Shown: positions 51,978-61,561 of the stretch, piece after piece
Layout: every line of letters begins with the position of its first letter
Numbering within the stretch: the first letter of the stretch is position 1
NCBI RefSeq assembly: GCF_003287275.1
Contig: NZ_QEVW01000033.1
Span: 49,923-113,922 of the forward strand
DNA: 64,000 nucleotides
Direction of reading: 5' to 3'
DNA from: Paenibacillus taichungensis
GTDB taxonomy: Bacteria > Bacillota > Bacilli > Paenibacillales > Paenibacillaceae
Translations under genes and position numbers: made by a program
Notes under the pieces: generated by a model
Database searches by the model: none
Told to the model about the DNA's origin: nothing
The model's input: the letters and a program-made list of their open reading frames with translations, nothing else

Positions 51978-53558
51978 TTGAGAAAAAATCATTTCATCAG
52001 CTCGCTTCTCGCGGCATCTTTGTTGACAACACCTTTGTGGGCGACACAGGCTAGCGCTGCAGTATCATTTACCGATATCGATAAATCCTATGCCAAGGAT
52101 GCCATAGTAGAGTTGCAAAACGAAGGGATTATCACTGGATTCAGTAATGGGCAATTTAATCCGTCCGGCATGATTACGAGACAGGATTTTGCCATCCTGA
52201 TTGCCAAGACGTTAAAGCTGGATGTAACCAATAACGTCCCACCCAATCCGACATTTACAGATATTCCTGTGACCAGCTATGCCTATGCTTTTGTCGAAGC
52301 GGTATATCAAGCAGGTATATTTAAAGGCATGGGAAGCGGGGAATTCGGGAGCGGTAAGACATTATCCAGACAGGATATGGTCGTAACCCTAATGAGAGCG
52401 ATGGGAACAGACGTAACAGGCAAAGCTGATTCATTAACGTTCAAGGACAGCGCAAGCATCTCGGAGTATGCGAAAGATGCAGTTGGAGCGGCACTCGAGG
52501 CGGGATTCATTATCGGCGATCAAAATAACATGTTTAAACCGGTGTTGCAAGCGGATCGTCAAGCTGCGGCACTGACGGCTTCTCGATTGCTGCAAACGAT
52601 AAAAGAAACTACAGGTCCACAACCTGAACCAGTGCCGACACCAACTCCAACACCAACACCAGAGGTAATACCAACGCCCGTGCCTACGCCGGCTCCATCT
52701 ACCAGTTCGAATAATGGCGGGACCTCATCAGGTGGAAGTAGCGACAGCGGGAACATGAATCCATCTGTACCTGCGGATACAACAGCACCGACGGTGGATG
52801 TAAGCAAATTTAGAATTATCGACAATTACAACGGAACCTGGGATCAAGTTCAGGGAGATCCCGGAGCAGTCAGTGAAGAAGGAGCGGTTGTAACTTTCTA
52901 TAGATGGACTGATGCGAATATGAATGGAGTCGTGGATGAAGGAGAGCTGGATGAAGGAATTTCCCTTGCCAAAAGCAAATCGGGTGGCTCACTTGCGCTT
53001 ACCAAGTTGGATAATTTGAGTCCAGGAGACTACAAATATGTGATTACCGCCAAGGATTCAGCAGGTAACGAGTCGACTAAGGACGCATCACATGTGCTGG
53101 CATTTACGCTGGTGAACGGAGAGATGCCAGCAGATGTGCCGACTATAGGGTCTAGTAATTTTGGCTTCGACTCAAGCAACGCTAAAACCAAGTATCTTCA
53201 AATTCAATATGGAAATAATCCATTTTCTCTAAACTACGATGTAGGAGAAGAATTTGTGGATGGCACCATCGAGTATTGGACTGATGCGTTCCAGTTTAGC
53301 ATAGATGATTTTTACCAAATTAATGGTGAGAATTATATAATAGATAGCAGTCAGATCAGTGATGATGGCCATACGCTTAAACTTAAAGTAAATGTAGAAC
53401 CCGGCACACCTATTATTTTGCAATTGGGAAATAAGATGAATGAGACAAGAGGTCAATATGATTTGATCATTCGTGTAGATGCTGACGGCGATGGGTTAGC
53501 CAAATCTGTATATGAAGAAACCGGGAAGCTATTCGTTAAATTTGATATTTTTGGATAA
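51978..53558 (+). CDS. S-layer homology (SLH) domain surface protein
   Basis: A 526-residue secreted protein. The signal peptide LRKNHFISSLLAASLLTTPL... is followed by three SLH domains (about 30-85, 95-145, 155-205; e.g. FTDIDKSYAKDAIVELQNEGIITGF) that bind pyruvylated cell-wall polymer. A Pro-Thr linker (PTPTPTPTPE, then Ser/Gly-rich) leads to an Ig-like domain with an EF-hand-like loop DANMNGVVDEGELDE, then a C-terminal beta-rich domain of unknown type. GGGAGGAG at 51963-51970 supports TTG 51978. Display at the cell surface is expected; the partner is unknown. Confidence 0.88.
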   Translation: MRKNHFISSLLAASLLTTPLWATQASAAVSFTDIDKSYAKDAIVELQNEGIITGFSNGQFNPSGMITRQDFAILIAKTLKLDVTNNVPPNPTFTDIPVTSYAYAFVEAVYQAGIFKGMGSGEFGSGKTLSRQDMVVTLMRAMGTDVTGKADSLTFKDSASISEYAKDAVGAALEAGFIIGDQNNMFKPVLQADRQAAALTASRLLQTIKETTGPQPEPVPTPTPTPTPEVIPTPVPTPAPSTSSNNGGTSSGGSSDSGNMNPSVPADTTAPTVDVSKFRIIDNYNGTWDQVQGDPGAVSEEGAVVTFYRWTDANMNGVVDEGELDEGISLAKSKSGGSLALTKLDNLSPGDYKYVITAKDSAGNESTKDASHVLAFTLVNGEMPADVPTIGSSNFGFDSSNAKTKYLQIQYGNNPFSLNYDVGEEFVDGTIEYWTDAFQFSIDDFYQINGENYIIDSSQISDDGHTLKLKVNVEPGTPIILQLGNKMNETRGQYDLIIRVDADGDGLAKSVYEETGKLFVKFDIFG

Positions 53559-53573
53559 GTGTAATCTACATGA

Positions 53574-53607
53574 GACGGACTACAACGATGTAGTCCGTCG
53601 TTTTGTC
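53574..53607 (+). terminator. intrinsic terminator of the SLH gene
   Basis: ACGGACTACA-ACGA-TGTAGTCCGT, perfectly paired ten-base arms, then CGTTTTGTCTT. Its T-tract overlaps the -35 of the next promoter. Confidence 0.92.
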
Positions 53608-53653
53608 TTATCGTCAGACTGACAATACAATTATTTATTTGTAAGCGTAATCA
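53603..53653 (+). promoter_or_regulatory. promoter with perfect cre site for the GH88/105 gene
   Basis: TTGTCT (53603-53608), 17-base spacer, TACAAT (53626-53631), then TTGTAAGCGTAATCA at 53639-53653, which matches WTGNAANCGNWNNCW at every position and covers the predicted transcription start. Carbon catabolite repression is predicted. Confidence 0.7.
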
Positions 53654-53814
53654 AAAATCTGTAGCCACCGTAAAGCAGGTCAGGTATACTTGGTTTATTA
53701 TTTGGCTATTCCAAAGATAAACGAGGATCATCACCGTTCTGTAAAAAGGGATTTTCTCACAAAGGTTAAGCGCTATACCTATGTATTCCATCTGGAGAGG
53801 AATGTGGGCATTCA

Positions 53815-56112
53815 ATGACAACGTATTTCAGTGAACCGCAGAGCATGTATTATCGATTCGGAGAAGATCAGGATCAGGTGCTGAAGGTGCTGGCAGAGAG
53901 ATATATAGGTGCCAACGCGCAGGCCAATTTTGTATATCGCGTATTTCAGAAGTCTGGTATTTTGCAAAATGAGAAGGGTCTGTATGATCTGAATTTGAGT
54001 AAACGTTTCCCTGATGCACAGAAAGGTCAGATTTCCTATGCCGCAGCGCTGGTCTGGGGGGATGAAGATCGAAATCTGGATGTGCTGATCCGCTGTTATG
54101 GACCAGTTCGCTTCTATTTTAATGAGAAATTGGTGTATCGCTCCACGGTCATGGATGAGATCAACCTGGATGCAACCGTTAAACTGGGAATCGACATTAA
54201 GCCGGGATGGAATACGTTGCTGCTGGAGATGAAGTATACACCTGCGGGTTTTGGATGCCAGTTTGGCTCGGACGAGGGGAAAGTGCGTATTCTGAATGTG
54301 CTCTCTCCTTTCCAGGAGAGAGAGGGGCAGGCCGGATGGGTGTATTCCAAACCTGTAAGCTCGGAGGACAGTCATCCGGAATGGAATTTGCTCGAGTCAG
54401 AAGAAGATCACAGATTGGAGTGGCTCCCTGATACGCAATGGTCAGAGGAAAAGCAGACGCAACCGACACTTAAACGAATGTACGGACATCTTCCTGGTCA
54501 GCAAGCCTATGCGTGGACAAAGTTGATTAACAGAGATTCAAGCGAATGCCCGATCTGTTTGTCTGGTCAATCTTTCGGGCCACTGAATATATGGCTGAAC
54601 GGCGTATCGGCGGTGCAATTAAAGGACGCGAGTCCGTTCGAGGTGAACATACCCGCATCTTATGGACGGAATGACCTGTTGATTCGCAGTGAATGTAGCG
54701 ATACGGCTGAGCCATGGAATTTCGTAATAAATGCAACGGTGAATGGAGAGCAGCTGGAACTGGAGCTTCCCCAACGTGTGCACGGAGCTTCTGGGGAGTC
54801 GTGGCTATATCTAGGCCCTTTTGAATCGGAGGACGTCGAACCTGATTTGCAGGATCTAATGCGCACTGATCGTGTGTTTAAAGGAAAGGTATTAAACGAT
54901 AATCCAGAAGAAACGGGAAGCAAACAAGCACGGGAGGAACGCATATATTGGCGATTGGACAGACCGGAAGCGTGGATACGCCCCTATTATGAAAATGCAA
55001 TGCTCAGTAACAAATGGACAGTAGGCAATGTGACCAACTATGGTCGATGGGATTATCCATTAGGTGTCACCGTATATGGTCTGTTACAGACTGGACGTTA
55101 TTTGCAGCGGCCAGATATTAACCGTTATGCGTCCGAACACGTGCGGTTGTGTACCCGCATGGATGAGTACTCATTATGGGATCGGGAGCAGTATGGTTTC
55201 CCGGCGGTTAACCAGCAGCTGGTTATGATGAAAATGCTGGATAACTGTGGTTCTTTTGGCTCCGCGATGCTGGAAGCCTATTCCGAATGTCAGGAGCCGA
55301 CGTTCTTGCCTATTGCCGAACGGATTGCAGATTTTATGCTGACCCGCTTGGAGCGACAGGAGGATGGTGCATTTTACCGTGAGTGTATCGGTGAATTTGC
55401 CGAGAATACGATGTGGGCAGACGACCTTTATATGAGCACACCGTTTCTTGTGCGTTATGCCCGACTGACGGGGAATAATTCAGCACTGGACGAAGCCGCT
55501 AGACAATTTTTATTGTATCGGAAGTATCTGTACATGCCTGAATTCAAGATCATGTCCCACGTATATGATTTCAAATATGGACAAGCGACACAGATTCCGT
55601 GGGGACGGGGAAATGGCTGGACGCTCTTTTCGTTGTCTGAGGTATTGGAAGCTTTGCCAGCAGAGCATCCAGATCGTCCTGCTTTAATTTCCTTTTTCAA
55701 TGAATTATGTGAAGGATATCAAGCTCTGCAAGGAGAGGGCGGATTGTGGCATCAGGTATTAAATGATTCGGAAACATACCAGGAAGCCTCCTGCACAGCA
55801 ATGTTTGCTTATGGTTTTGCACGGGGAGTACGTTTTGGTTGGTTATATCAACCTGCACGTTACATTGAAGCGGCTGAGCGGGCGTGGAACGGATTAACCC
55901 GTAAAGCAATTGACCGTCAGGGTAGTGTACATGGTGTATGCAGTGGCTCAAGATATGCCTTTACCGCAGAATATTACAATAAGGACCTGCTCACGGTAAC
56001 GAATGACAATCACGGTATTGGCATTATGATGCTGGCAGGAACAGAAGTGGCGAAGATGAAGAAACATCTGGTACAGCCTAAGGTGCCATTAACTGCTGTG
56101 ACGCAATCCTGA
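53815..56112 (+). CDS. GH88/GH105 unsaturated uronyl hydrolase with N-terminal beta domains
   Basis: A 765-residue cytoplasmic enzyme. The last 380 residues form the (alpha/alpha)6 barrel of GH88/GH105, with ENTMWADDLYMSTPFLVRYA (Asp536/Asp537 near the catalytic position), MSHVYDF, IPWGRGNGWTLFSL and the terminal AEYYNKDLLTVTNDNHGIG. The first 380 residues are two beta-sandwich domains, unlike the compact YteR enzymes of about 370 residues. It should remove the 4,5-unsaturated uronate left by polysaccharide lyases, most likely from rhamnogalacturonan. The nearest good ribosome site (GGAGAGG) is 14 bases from ATG 53815. Confidence 0.82.
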   Translation: MTTYFSEPQSMYYRFGEDQDQVLKVLAERYIGANAQANFVYRVFQKSGILQNEKGLYDLNLSKRFPDAQKGQISYAAALVWGDEDRNLDVLIRCYGPVRFYFNEKLVYRSTVMDEINLDATVKLGIDIKPGWNTLLLEMKYTPAGFGCQFGSDEGKVRILNVLSPFQEREGQAGWVYSKPVSSEDSHPEWNLLESEEDHRLEWLPDTQWSEEKQTQPTLKRMYGHLPGQQAYAWTKLINRDSSECPICLSGQSFGPLNIWLNGVSAVQLKDASPFEVNIPASYGRNDLLIRSECSDTAEPWNFVINATVNGEQLELELPQRVHGASGESWLYLGPFESEDVEPDLQDLMRTDRVFKGKVLNDNPEETGSKQAREERIYWRLDRPEAWIRPYYENAMLSNKWTVGNVTNYGRWDYPLGVTVYGLLQTGRYLQRPDINRYASEHVRLCTRMDEYSLWDREQYGFPAVNQQLVMMKMLDNCGSFGSAMLEAYSECQEPTFLPIAERIADFMLTRLERQEDGAFYRECIGEFAENTMWADDLYMSTPFLVRYARLTGNNSALDEAARQFLLYRKYLYMPEFKIMSHVYDFKYGQATQIPWGRGNGWTLFSLSEVLEALPAEHPDRPALISFFNELCEGYQALQGEGGLWHQVLNDSETYQEASCTAMFAYGFARGVRFGWLYQPARYIEAAERAWNGLTRKAIDRQGSVHGVCSGSRYAFTAEYYNKDLLTVTNDNHGIGIMMLAGTEVAKMKKHLVQPKVPLTAVTQS

Positions 56113-56250
56113 AAGTGTCAGTAAAACTGCAGGATACCTTGATCGAGAACCTACATGATATCTACTATAACGTTTTATTGAAGTCATCCGGATGACCACC
56201 GTTAAGATGTAGCGAGGTACAGTACGCTGCACGAAGAATGCTGCATATAT

Positions 56251-56289
56251 GAATAACCACCGGGAGCATCATTCCTGGTGGTTATTTAA
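56251..56289 (+). terminator. intrinsic terminator after the GH88/105 gene
   Basis: AATAACCACC-GGGA...TCCT-GGTGGTTATT forms a long stem with short T-run. The rest of the 334-base gap to 56446 holds the promoter described next. Confidence 0.75.
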
Positions 56290-56392
56290 TCACTACGAAT
56301 ATCGATCTCAATTGAATGGACATTTGTCCAACCCCTTACTTTTTTGACAGGAAAGCTTACTTTTGTTTATGTCATGAGCAGCCATAGGCCGT

Positions 56393-56418
56393 TACAATAG
56401 TTTTTGTAAGCGATTCCA
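56393..56418 (+). promoter_or_regulatory. -10 box and perfect cre site ahead of the second sugar ABC operon
   Basis: TACAAT (56393-56398) is a good -10; the -35 (TGTCAT at 56370-56375) is weak, as expected of an activator-dependent promoter. TTGTAAGCGATTCCA at 56404-56418 matches the CcpA consensus at every position and lies on the predicted start of transcription. The YesN-type regulator downstream is the likely activator. Confidence 0.7.
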
Positions 56419-56446
56419 TAAAAGCAAAAGGGGAGGAAATTCATTC

Positions 56447-57781
56447 ATGTTGAATACCAAAAAGTGGGTAACCCTGTTCTGCCTATCCCTGTTAATGTTC
56501 GCTACAGCCTGTTCCGGAGGATCATCAGTACCGTCTGCCTCATCCAATGAAGGTGAAGAAGGGGGTACTTCCGGCAAAATTGAACTTCGTATGACCTGGT
56601 GGGGATCACAGACTCGCCACGATCTTACGACCAAAGTGATTAAGCTATTTGAAGAGAAACACCCTGGCATTACCATCAAGCCGGAATATTCCGGTTGGGA
56701 CGGATACTTTGACAAGCTGACCACACAGGTAGCCGGTTCAAATGCACCGGATATCATACAGATGGATTACGCTTTTCTAACCGACTTTGCCCGGCGTGGT
56801 GCATTGCTTGATCTGACCCCATACTCAGAGAGCAAAGAGCTGCGCACAGAGGATCATGACAAGAGTATGCTCAAAGCCGGATCGATTGACGATAAATTAT
56901 ACGCGATTACATTGGGTGTAAATGCGCCAGGTGTAATCTATGATGCGACCGTGTTCCAGGAGCTTGGGATCGAGGAGCCGCAGGAAAGCTGGACTTGGAA
57001 GGATTTTAGCGATGTCGCGGCCAAGATTGCAGCAGAGAAGGGAGACGGTTTCTACGGTTCGGCGGATGTATCTGGAACCACGAACATGTTTGAGGTATTT
57101 ATCCGACAAACAGGCAAGGGATTATTTGATGGTGGGACGTTGACAGCAACCAGTGAGGAGCTTCAGCAATGGTTTGACATGTGGGGGGCGCTTCGTGAGA
57201 ACGGAGGTGCTACCTCTGCAGAAGTGACAGCTTCGACTACGAATGCACTGGAGACACGCCCGATCTCGCTTGGTACAGCCGCTATGGATTTTGCCTGGTC
57301 TAATCAATTGCTGACATTCCAGCAGGTGAACAAAAACCAGGATCATAAGCTTGGCATACAAGTACTTCCGCACGGTGTGAATGAAAAGCAAATCGGTGAA
57401 TACCTGAAAGCAGGTCAGTTCCTATCCGGTTATGCCAAAACAAAACATCCGAAGGAAGTGGCGATGTTTATCGACTTCATGGTCAATGATCCCGAAGCAA
57501 CCGCTATTCTCGGCTCGGAGCGCGGAGTACCGGTCAATGCCAGCATCCGTGAGAAGATGCAGCCTACGCTGCCGGAAGCGGAGCAAGCCATCTTCCAATT
57601 TATCGATGTGGTATCGAAAAACTCCAGTGAAATTGATCCGCCATACCCGCAGGGATTTTCCGAAGTGGATACCAGCTTCAAGAGTGCAAGCGAGCAGATT
57701 GCCTTTGGCCAAGGCAACACACCGGATGTAATTGCCCAGTTCATTGAAGGTGCCAAGGCGACACTTGCATCAAGTCAATAA
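56447..57781 (+). CDS. sugar-binding lipoprotein of ABC importer (family 1)
   Basis: A 444-residue secreted lipoprotein. Signal peptide MLNTKKWVTLFCLSLLMFATAC ends in a lipobox (ATAC, Cys22), with a Ser/Gly/Glu tether after it. The mature protein has the family-1 binding fold (IELRMTWWGSQTRHDLTTKVIKLFEEKHPGI, QMDYAFLTDFARRGALLDLT). GGGGAGG precedes ATG 56447. With the two permeases downstream it forms an importer lacking its own ATPase. Its position after an unsaturated-uronyl hydrolase suggests uronate- or rhamnose-containing oligosaccharides as cargo (inference). Confidence 0.9.
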   Translation: MLNTKKWVTLFCLSLLMFATACSGGSSVPSASSNEGEEGGTSGKIELRMTWWGSQTRHDLTTKVIKLFEEKHPGITIKPEYSGWDGYFDKLTTQVAGSNAPDIIQMDYAFLTDFARRGALLDLTPYSESKELRTEDHDKSMLKAGSIDDKLYAITLGVNAPGVIYDATVFQELGIEEPQESWTWKDFSDVAAKIAAEKGDGFYGSADVSGTTNMFEVFIRQTGKGLFDGGTLTATSEELQQWFDMWGALRENGGATSAEVTASTTNALETRPISLGTAAMDFAWSNQLLTFQQVNKNQDHKLGIQVLPHGVNEKQIGEYLKAGQFLSGYAKTKHPKEVAMFIDFMVNDPEATAILGSERGVPVNASIREKMQPTLPEAEQAIFQFIDVVSKNSSEIDPPYPQGFSEVDTSFKSASEQIAFGQGNTPDVIAQFIEGAKATLASSQ

Positions 57782-57827
57782 CACTTGAATGGTTCCAGAC
57801 TTCATATTCTGCGGGGAGGTTGCGAAG

Positions 57828-58778
57828 ATGAGTACAACACAGGTCAGTCAAGCACAACCCGAGCGTGTAACTGCCCGGCGGGTGAAACGGAGATATGCTC
57901 ATAATGGAGCAGCGCTTCTGTTTCTGGCACCCTGGCTGGTTGGTTTATTGTTTCTGACACTTGGGCCCATGCTCGTTTCCTTATACATTTCGTTCACCGA
58001 CTACAGTATCCTGGCCGCCCCTTCCTGGGTCGGTCTGGATAACTACACCACGATGTTTACATCGGATAAACTGTTTATTCAATCGCTCAAAGTCACATTT
58101 ACGTATGTTGCCGTATCCGTACCGATCAAGCTAATTTTCGCCCTGCTGGTGGCGATGCTGTTGAACAAAGGCATTCGTGGGCTTGGCATTTACCGTACAG
58201 TGTATTACATCCCAACCCTTCTTGGGGGCAGTGTGGCGATTGCGATGCTGTGGCGCAAAATGCTGGGCGGTGACGGTCTGCTCAATGGGGTACTTGCCAT
58301 GGTCGGCATTAAGGCACCCGATTGGGTCGCCAACCCGAAATATGCCCTGTATTCAATAGTACTGTTGTCGGTATGGCAGTTCGGATCGTCGATGATTATT
58401 TTCCTGGCAGGCTTGAAGCAGATTCCACCTGAGTATGACGAAGCTTCCGCCGTAGATGGAGCAGGCCCACTTCGGAGATTCTTTTATATCACACTACCGA
58501 TTCTGTCGCCGGTTATCTTTTTCAATCTCGTGATGCAGCTGATTACCTCCTTCCAGTCATTTACTCAGGCTTTTGTCATCAGTAACGGCAGCGGGGGACC
58601 TGTCAATTCAACATTAATGTACTCTCTATACCTGTACAAAAAAGGGTTCTCGTTCTTCCAGATGGGTTATGCATCCGCAATGGCCTGGGTGTTGGTGATC
58701 CTGATCGGTGTCTTTACATTGCTGGTATTCCGCAGCAGCAAGCTGTGGGTTCATTATGAGGATGGTGGAAAATCATGA
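57828..58778 (+). CDS. sugar ABC transporter permease (MalF-like)
   Basis: A 316-residue inner-membrane permease with six spans. Landmarks are the N-terminal LFLAPWLVGLLFLTLGPMLVSLYISFTDY and the EAA loop DEASAVDGAGPLRRFFYITLPIL. GGGGAGG 8 bases ahead supports ATG 57828. Its stop overlaps the next permease by four bases. The two subunits form the channel and should be driven by an MsmX-type ATPase encoded elsewhere. Confidence 0.92.
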   Translation: MSTTQVSQAQPERVTARRVKRRYAHNGAALLFLAPWLVGLLFLTLGPMLVSLYISFTDYSILAAPSWVGLDNYTTMFTSDKLFIQSLKVTFTYVAVSVPIKLIFALLVAMLLNKGIRGLGIYRTVYYIPTLLGGSVAIAMLWRKMLGGDGLLNGVLAMVGIKAPDWVANPKYALYSIVLLSVWQFGSSMIIFLAGLKQIPPEYDEASAVDGAGPLRRFFYITLPILSPVIFFNLVMQLITSFQSFTQAFVISNGSGGPVNSTLMYSLYLYKKGFSFFQMGYASAMAWVLVILIGVFTLLVFRSSKLWVHYEDGGKS

Positions 58779-59623
58779 TTGGACAACGAAATTCTACTGC
58801 GTGGGTAGTCGCCAAACATGTACTGATCTCGGTCATTGCCTTTGTCATGCTGTACCCGGTGCTCTGGATGTTGGGCAGTTCATTCAAACCGGGACATATG
58901 ATTTTCACCGAAACCTGGTTCTGGCCGCGAGAATGGAACTGGCAAAATTACATCAGTGGCTGGACGGGGATTCAGGGAAATCCCTTCTCCCGCTTTCTGA
59001 CCAACTCGGTCGTCCTGTCGCTGGGCGCTGTGCTTGGCAATGTTATCTCTTGCTCGATGGCGGCATATGCCTTTGCCAGATTGAATTTTCGGTTCAAAGC
59101 GATTTGCTTTGGCTTAATGCTGATGACGATCATGCTGCCACACCATGTGACGCTGATCCCTCAATATATTCTGTTTAACCATCTGGAATGGGTAAATACG
59201 TATCTGCCGCTGGTAGTACCGAAATGGCTTGCGACTGATGCCTTCTTCATTTTCCTGATGGTCCAGTTCTTCCGGGGATTGCCTAAAGAGTTGGATGAAG
59301 CGGCGACGATTGATGGATGTGGTCCAGTACGAATTTACACCAAAATTATCATTCCGCTGGCTTTTCCGGCGCTGGTGACGACGATGATCTTTACCTTTTT
59401 GTGGACATGGGATGACTTCTTCAGCCAGTTGATCTATCTGAGTGATGTCAGCAAATATACAGTGCCGCTGGGCTTGCGCCTGTTCCTTGATTCCAGTTCC
59501 CAATCCGATTGGGGACCGATGTTTGCGATGTCAGTGCTGTCACTGGTGCCTTGTTTTATCGTATTTATCGTGTGTCAAAAGTATTTCGTGGAAGGAATCG
59601 CGACCTCTGGGCTCAAAGGGTAA
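58775..59623 (+). CDS. sugar ABC transporter permease (MalG-like)
   Basis: A 282-residue permease with six spans, the partner of the preceding subunit (ATGA overlap). The EAA loop is ELDEAATIDGCGPVRIYTKIIIPLA, and the C-terminal QKYFVEGIATSGLKG is the MalG-type ending. The opening LISVIAFVMLYPVLWMLGSSFKP is standard for the family. Confidence 0.93.
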   Translation: MIGQRNSTAWVVAKHVLISVIAFVMLYPVLWMLGSSFKPGHMIFTETWFWPREWNWQNYISGWTGIQGNPFSRFLTNSVVLSLGAVLGNVISCSMAAYAFARLNFRFKAICFGLMLMTIMLPHHVTLIPQYILFNHLEWVNTYLPLVVPKWLATDAFFIFLMVQFFRGLPKELDEAATIDGCGPVRIYTKIIIPLAFPALVTTMIFTFLWTWDDFFSQLIYLSDVSKYTVPLGLRLFLDSSSQSDWGPMFAMSVLSLVPCFIVFIVCQKYFVEGIATSGLKG

Positions 59624-59650
59624 TTCCAAGACGAAACGAGTTGATTCCCT

Positions 59651-61561
59651 ATGCGGAAAAGAAGATTATCTGTATTCCTAAATCATAAGCTGCAACAAAG
59701 CAAGCTCTCCACGTTGATGGTGACTTGCTTTATTGCGTTTAACCTGCTGCTCGTCTCGGTTATTGTCTGGCTAGCATACCAGTCGTTCTCTGCCGTCACG
59801 TTTACCGAGATCAGCAAAGCACGACTTGCTCTTCTGAATGAGAGTACACGCCGAGGGTTTGATTTTATTACAGGAGTGACAGGCACGGCTTATTCTTTGG
59901 CGAGCAACCGTGAGCTGTCGAATCTGCTGGAAACGAAGGGGACGGGAAGGCTGACGCAGATCCACCAGCGGCGTGAGGTGTCCAAAATACTGGATCATAC
60001 AGTGGTAGTCAGTGAAGGTATTACCTCAGTGGAACTGTATACGGATGCCTTCAACGGTGTCACGGTCACGCTGGCCGACCGCATCTATTCAGTGGATACG
60101 ATTGCAGGTGATTCATGGTTTGCTGCATTGGAGCAGGCGGATGCGGCCTGGGTACCTCTGCGGGAAAACGAATCAGGCCAATCGCTAATCGGATACGCCC
60201 AGCGAATCTTTGACAGCCGGGGTGGGACGGTAGCCTACGTGCTTATTCGCCTGAGTCGCGCCGATATTGTACGAAGATTTGCGGATATGCCGATGGTGCT
60301 GGATGGACAGGTGCTGTTGGTGGATACCGCAGGCAACGTCGTTATGCAGATGGGCGATGGCGATGCGAGGGTAACATCCGGTGAAGAATCAAGCTTTATT
60401 AATGGAGCTTCAAAACGTGTTTCTTCTATTAATGCTTCTATTGAAGCATCTTCCGAAGCATCTGCTGCAGACGAAAGCAAACCTGTAGTCGACAGTGCAT
60501 GGATTCAGGAGCATGTTGAACACGGGGAAGATGGATTTGAAGTGGTTTCCGGCAAGTCGGGTGGAGCCCAACTTGTTCTGTACTCAAGACCTGCTATGCT
60601 TCAATGGCGTCTGGTACAGACCATCCCTGTTCACACACTATTATCTCCTGTGAGGCAGGCCGGATGGCAGGTCCTTGGAATAGCTGTGCTGGGGTTACTA
60701 TTTTCAGTGGTACTTGCGTATCTGTTCGTTAGGCGGATTGTTCGTCCTTTACGTCAGCTGATCAAGCGGATGAGGCAACTGGAGAAGGGGGATTTCAATA
60801 CCCGGGTTCAGCTTTCGTTTACCGAGGAATATGCCCATTTGGCGTATGGGTTTAACCACATGGCTTCAAAACTGACGGAGTTGATGGATCAGGTGAAGGA
60901 AGAGAGCCGTGCGAAGCGTGAAGCCCAGACTGGTTTATTGGAGGCGCAAATCAAACCTCATTTTTTGTACAACACACTCGACATGATCCACTGGCGTGCT
61001 CTCGATTATGAGGCCAAGGACATCAGCCGCATGATTGTGCAACTCAGCAAACTGCTGCGTATCGGATTGAGCGGTGGCCGACTATTCATCCGGGTACGGG
61101 ATGAGTTGGAGCATGCTCGTTGTTACGTTAGCATTCAGTCGGAGCGGCTGCCGTTCTCTATTGATTATCATGAACAGATTGATCCGAGAGTGCGAGGCTG
61201 TTACATTCCCAAAATCATTTTGCAGCCCTTTATCGAAAATGCGGTCATGCATGGGCATCCGAGAGAAGGAAAACTCCGCATACAGGTGGATATGCGAGAA
61301 ATGGATGGCATCGATCCACCATCCAAAATCATCATTTGCATAAAGGATAACGGAAAGGGCTTGCCTGAGGGTTGGAAGCTGGAGGGAACGACTGGCATTG
61401 GAATACGAAACGTACATCAACGCATTCAACTATATTGTGGCGCAGGGTACGGCGTTGATCTATGCGCAGGTGATTTAGGCGGAGTAGAAGTGACCATTAC
61501 GCTGCCGCGTATTGAGACGGAAGAACAATTAAACTTATGGCTGGGCGGTGAAAATGAATGA
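59651..61561 (+). CDS. YesM-type sensor histidine kinase
   Basis: A 636-residue membrane kinase. A first transmembrane segment at about 20-42 and a second near 333-355 enclose an extracellular dCache-like sensor. A HAMP domain (RRIVRPLRQLIKRMRQLEKGDFNTRV) follows, then the His_kinase domain with His437 in AQIKPHFLYNTLDMIHWRA, and the ATPase region with LQPFIENAVMHG and NGKGLPEG. The class controls sugar importers in Firmicutes together with YesN-type regulators. The start has a weak ribosome site and lies 27 bases after the permease stop, so it belongs to the importer operon. Confidence 0.9.
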   Translation: MRKRRLSVFLNHKLQQSKLSTLMVTCFIAFNLLLVSVIVWLAYQSFSAVTFTEISKARLALLNESTRRGFDFITGVTGTAYSLASNRELSNLLETKGTGRLTQIHQRREVSKILDHTVVVSEGITSVELYTDAFNGVTVTLADRIYSVDTIAGDSWFAALEQADAAWVPLRENESGQSLIGYAQRIFDSRGGTVAYVLIRLSRADIVRRFADMPMVLDGQVLLVDTAGNVVMQMGDGDARVTSGEESSFINGASKRVSSINASIEASSEASAADESKPVVDSAWIQEHVEHGEDGFEVVSGKSGGAQLVLYSRPAMLQWRLVQTIPVHTLLSPVRQAGWQVLGIAVLGLLFSVVLAYLFVRRIVRPLRQLIKRMRQLEKGDFNTRVQLSFTEEYAHLAYGFNHMASKLTELMDQVKEESRAKREAQTGLLEAQIKPHFLYNTLDMIHWRALDYEAKDISRMIVQLSKLLRIGLSGGRLFIRVRDELEHARCYVSIQSERLPFSIDYHEQIDPRVRGCYIPKIILQPFIENAVMHGHPREGKLRIQVDMREMDGIDPPSKIIICIKDNGKGLPEGWKLEGTTGIGIRNVHQRIQLYCGAGYGVDLCAGDLGGVEVTITLPRIETEEQLNLWLGGENE

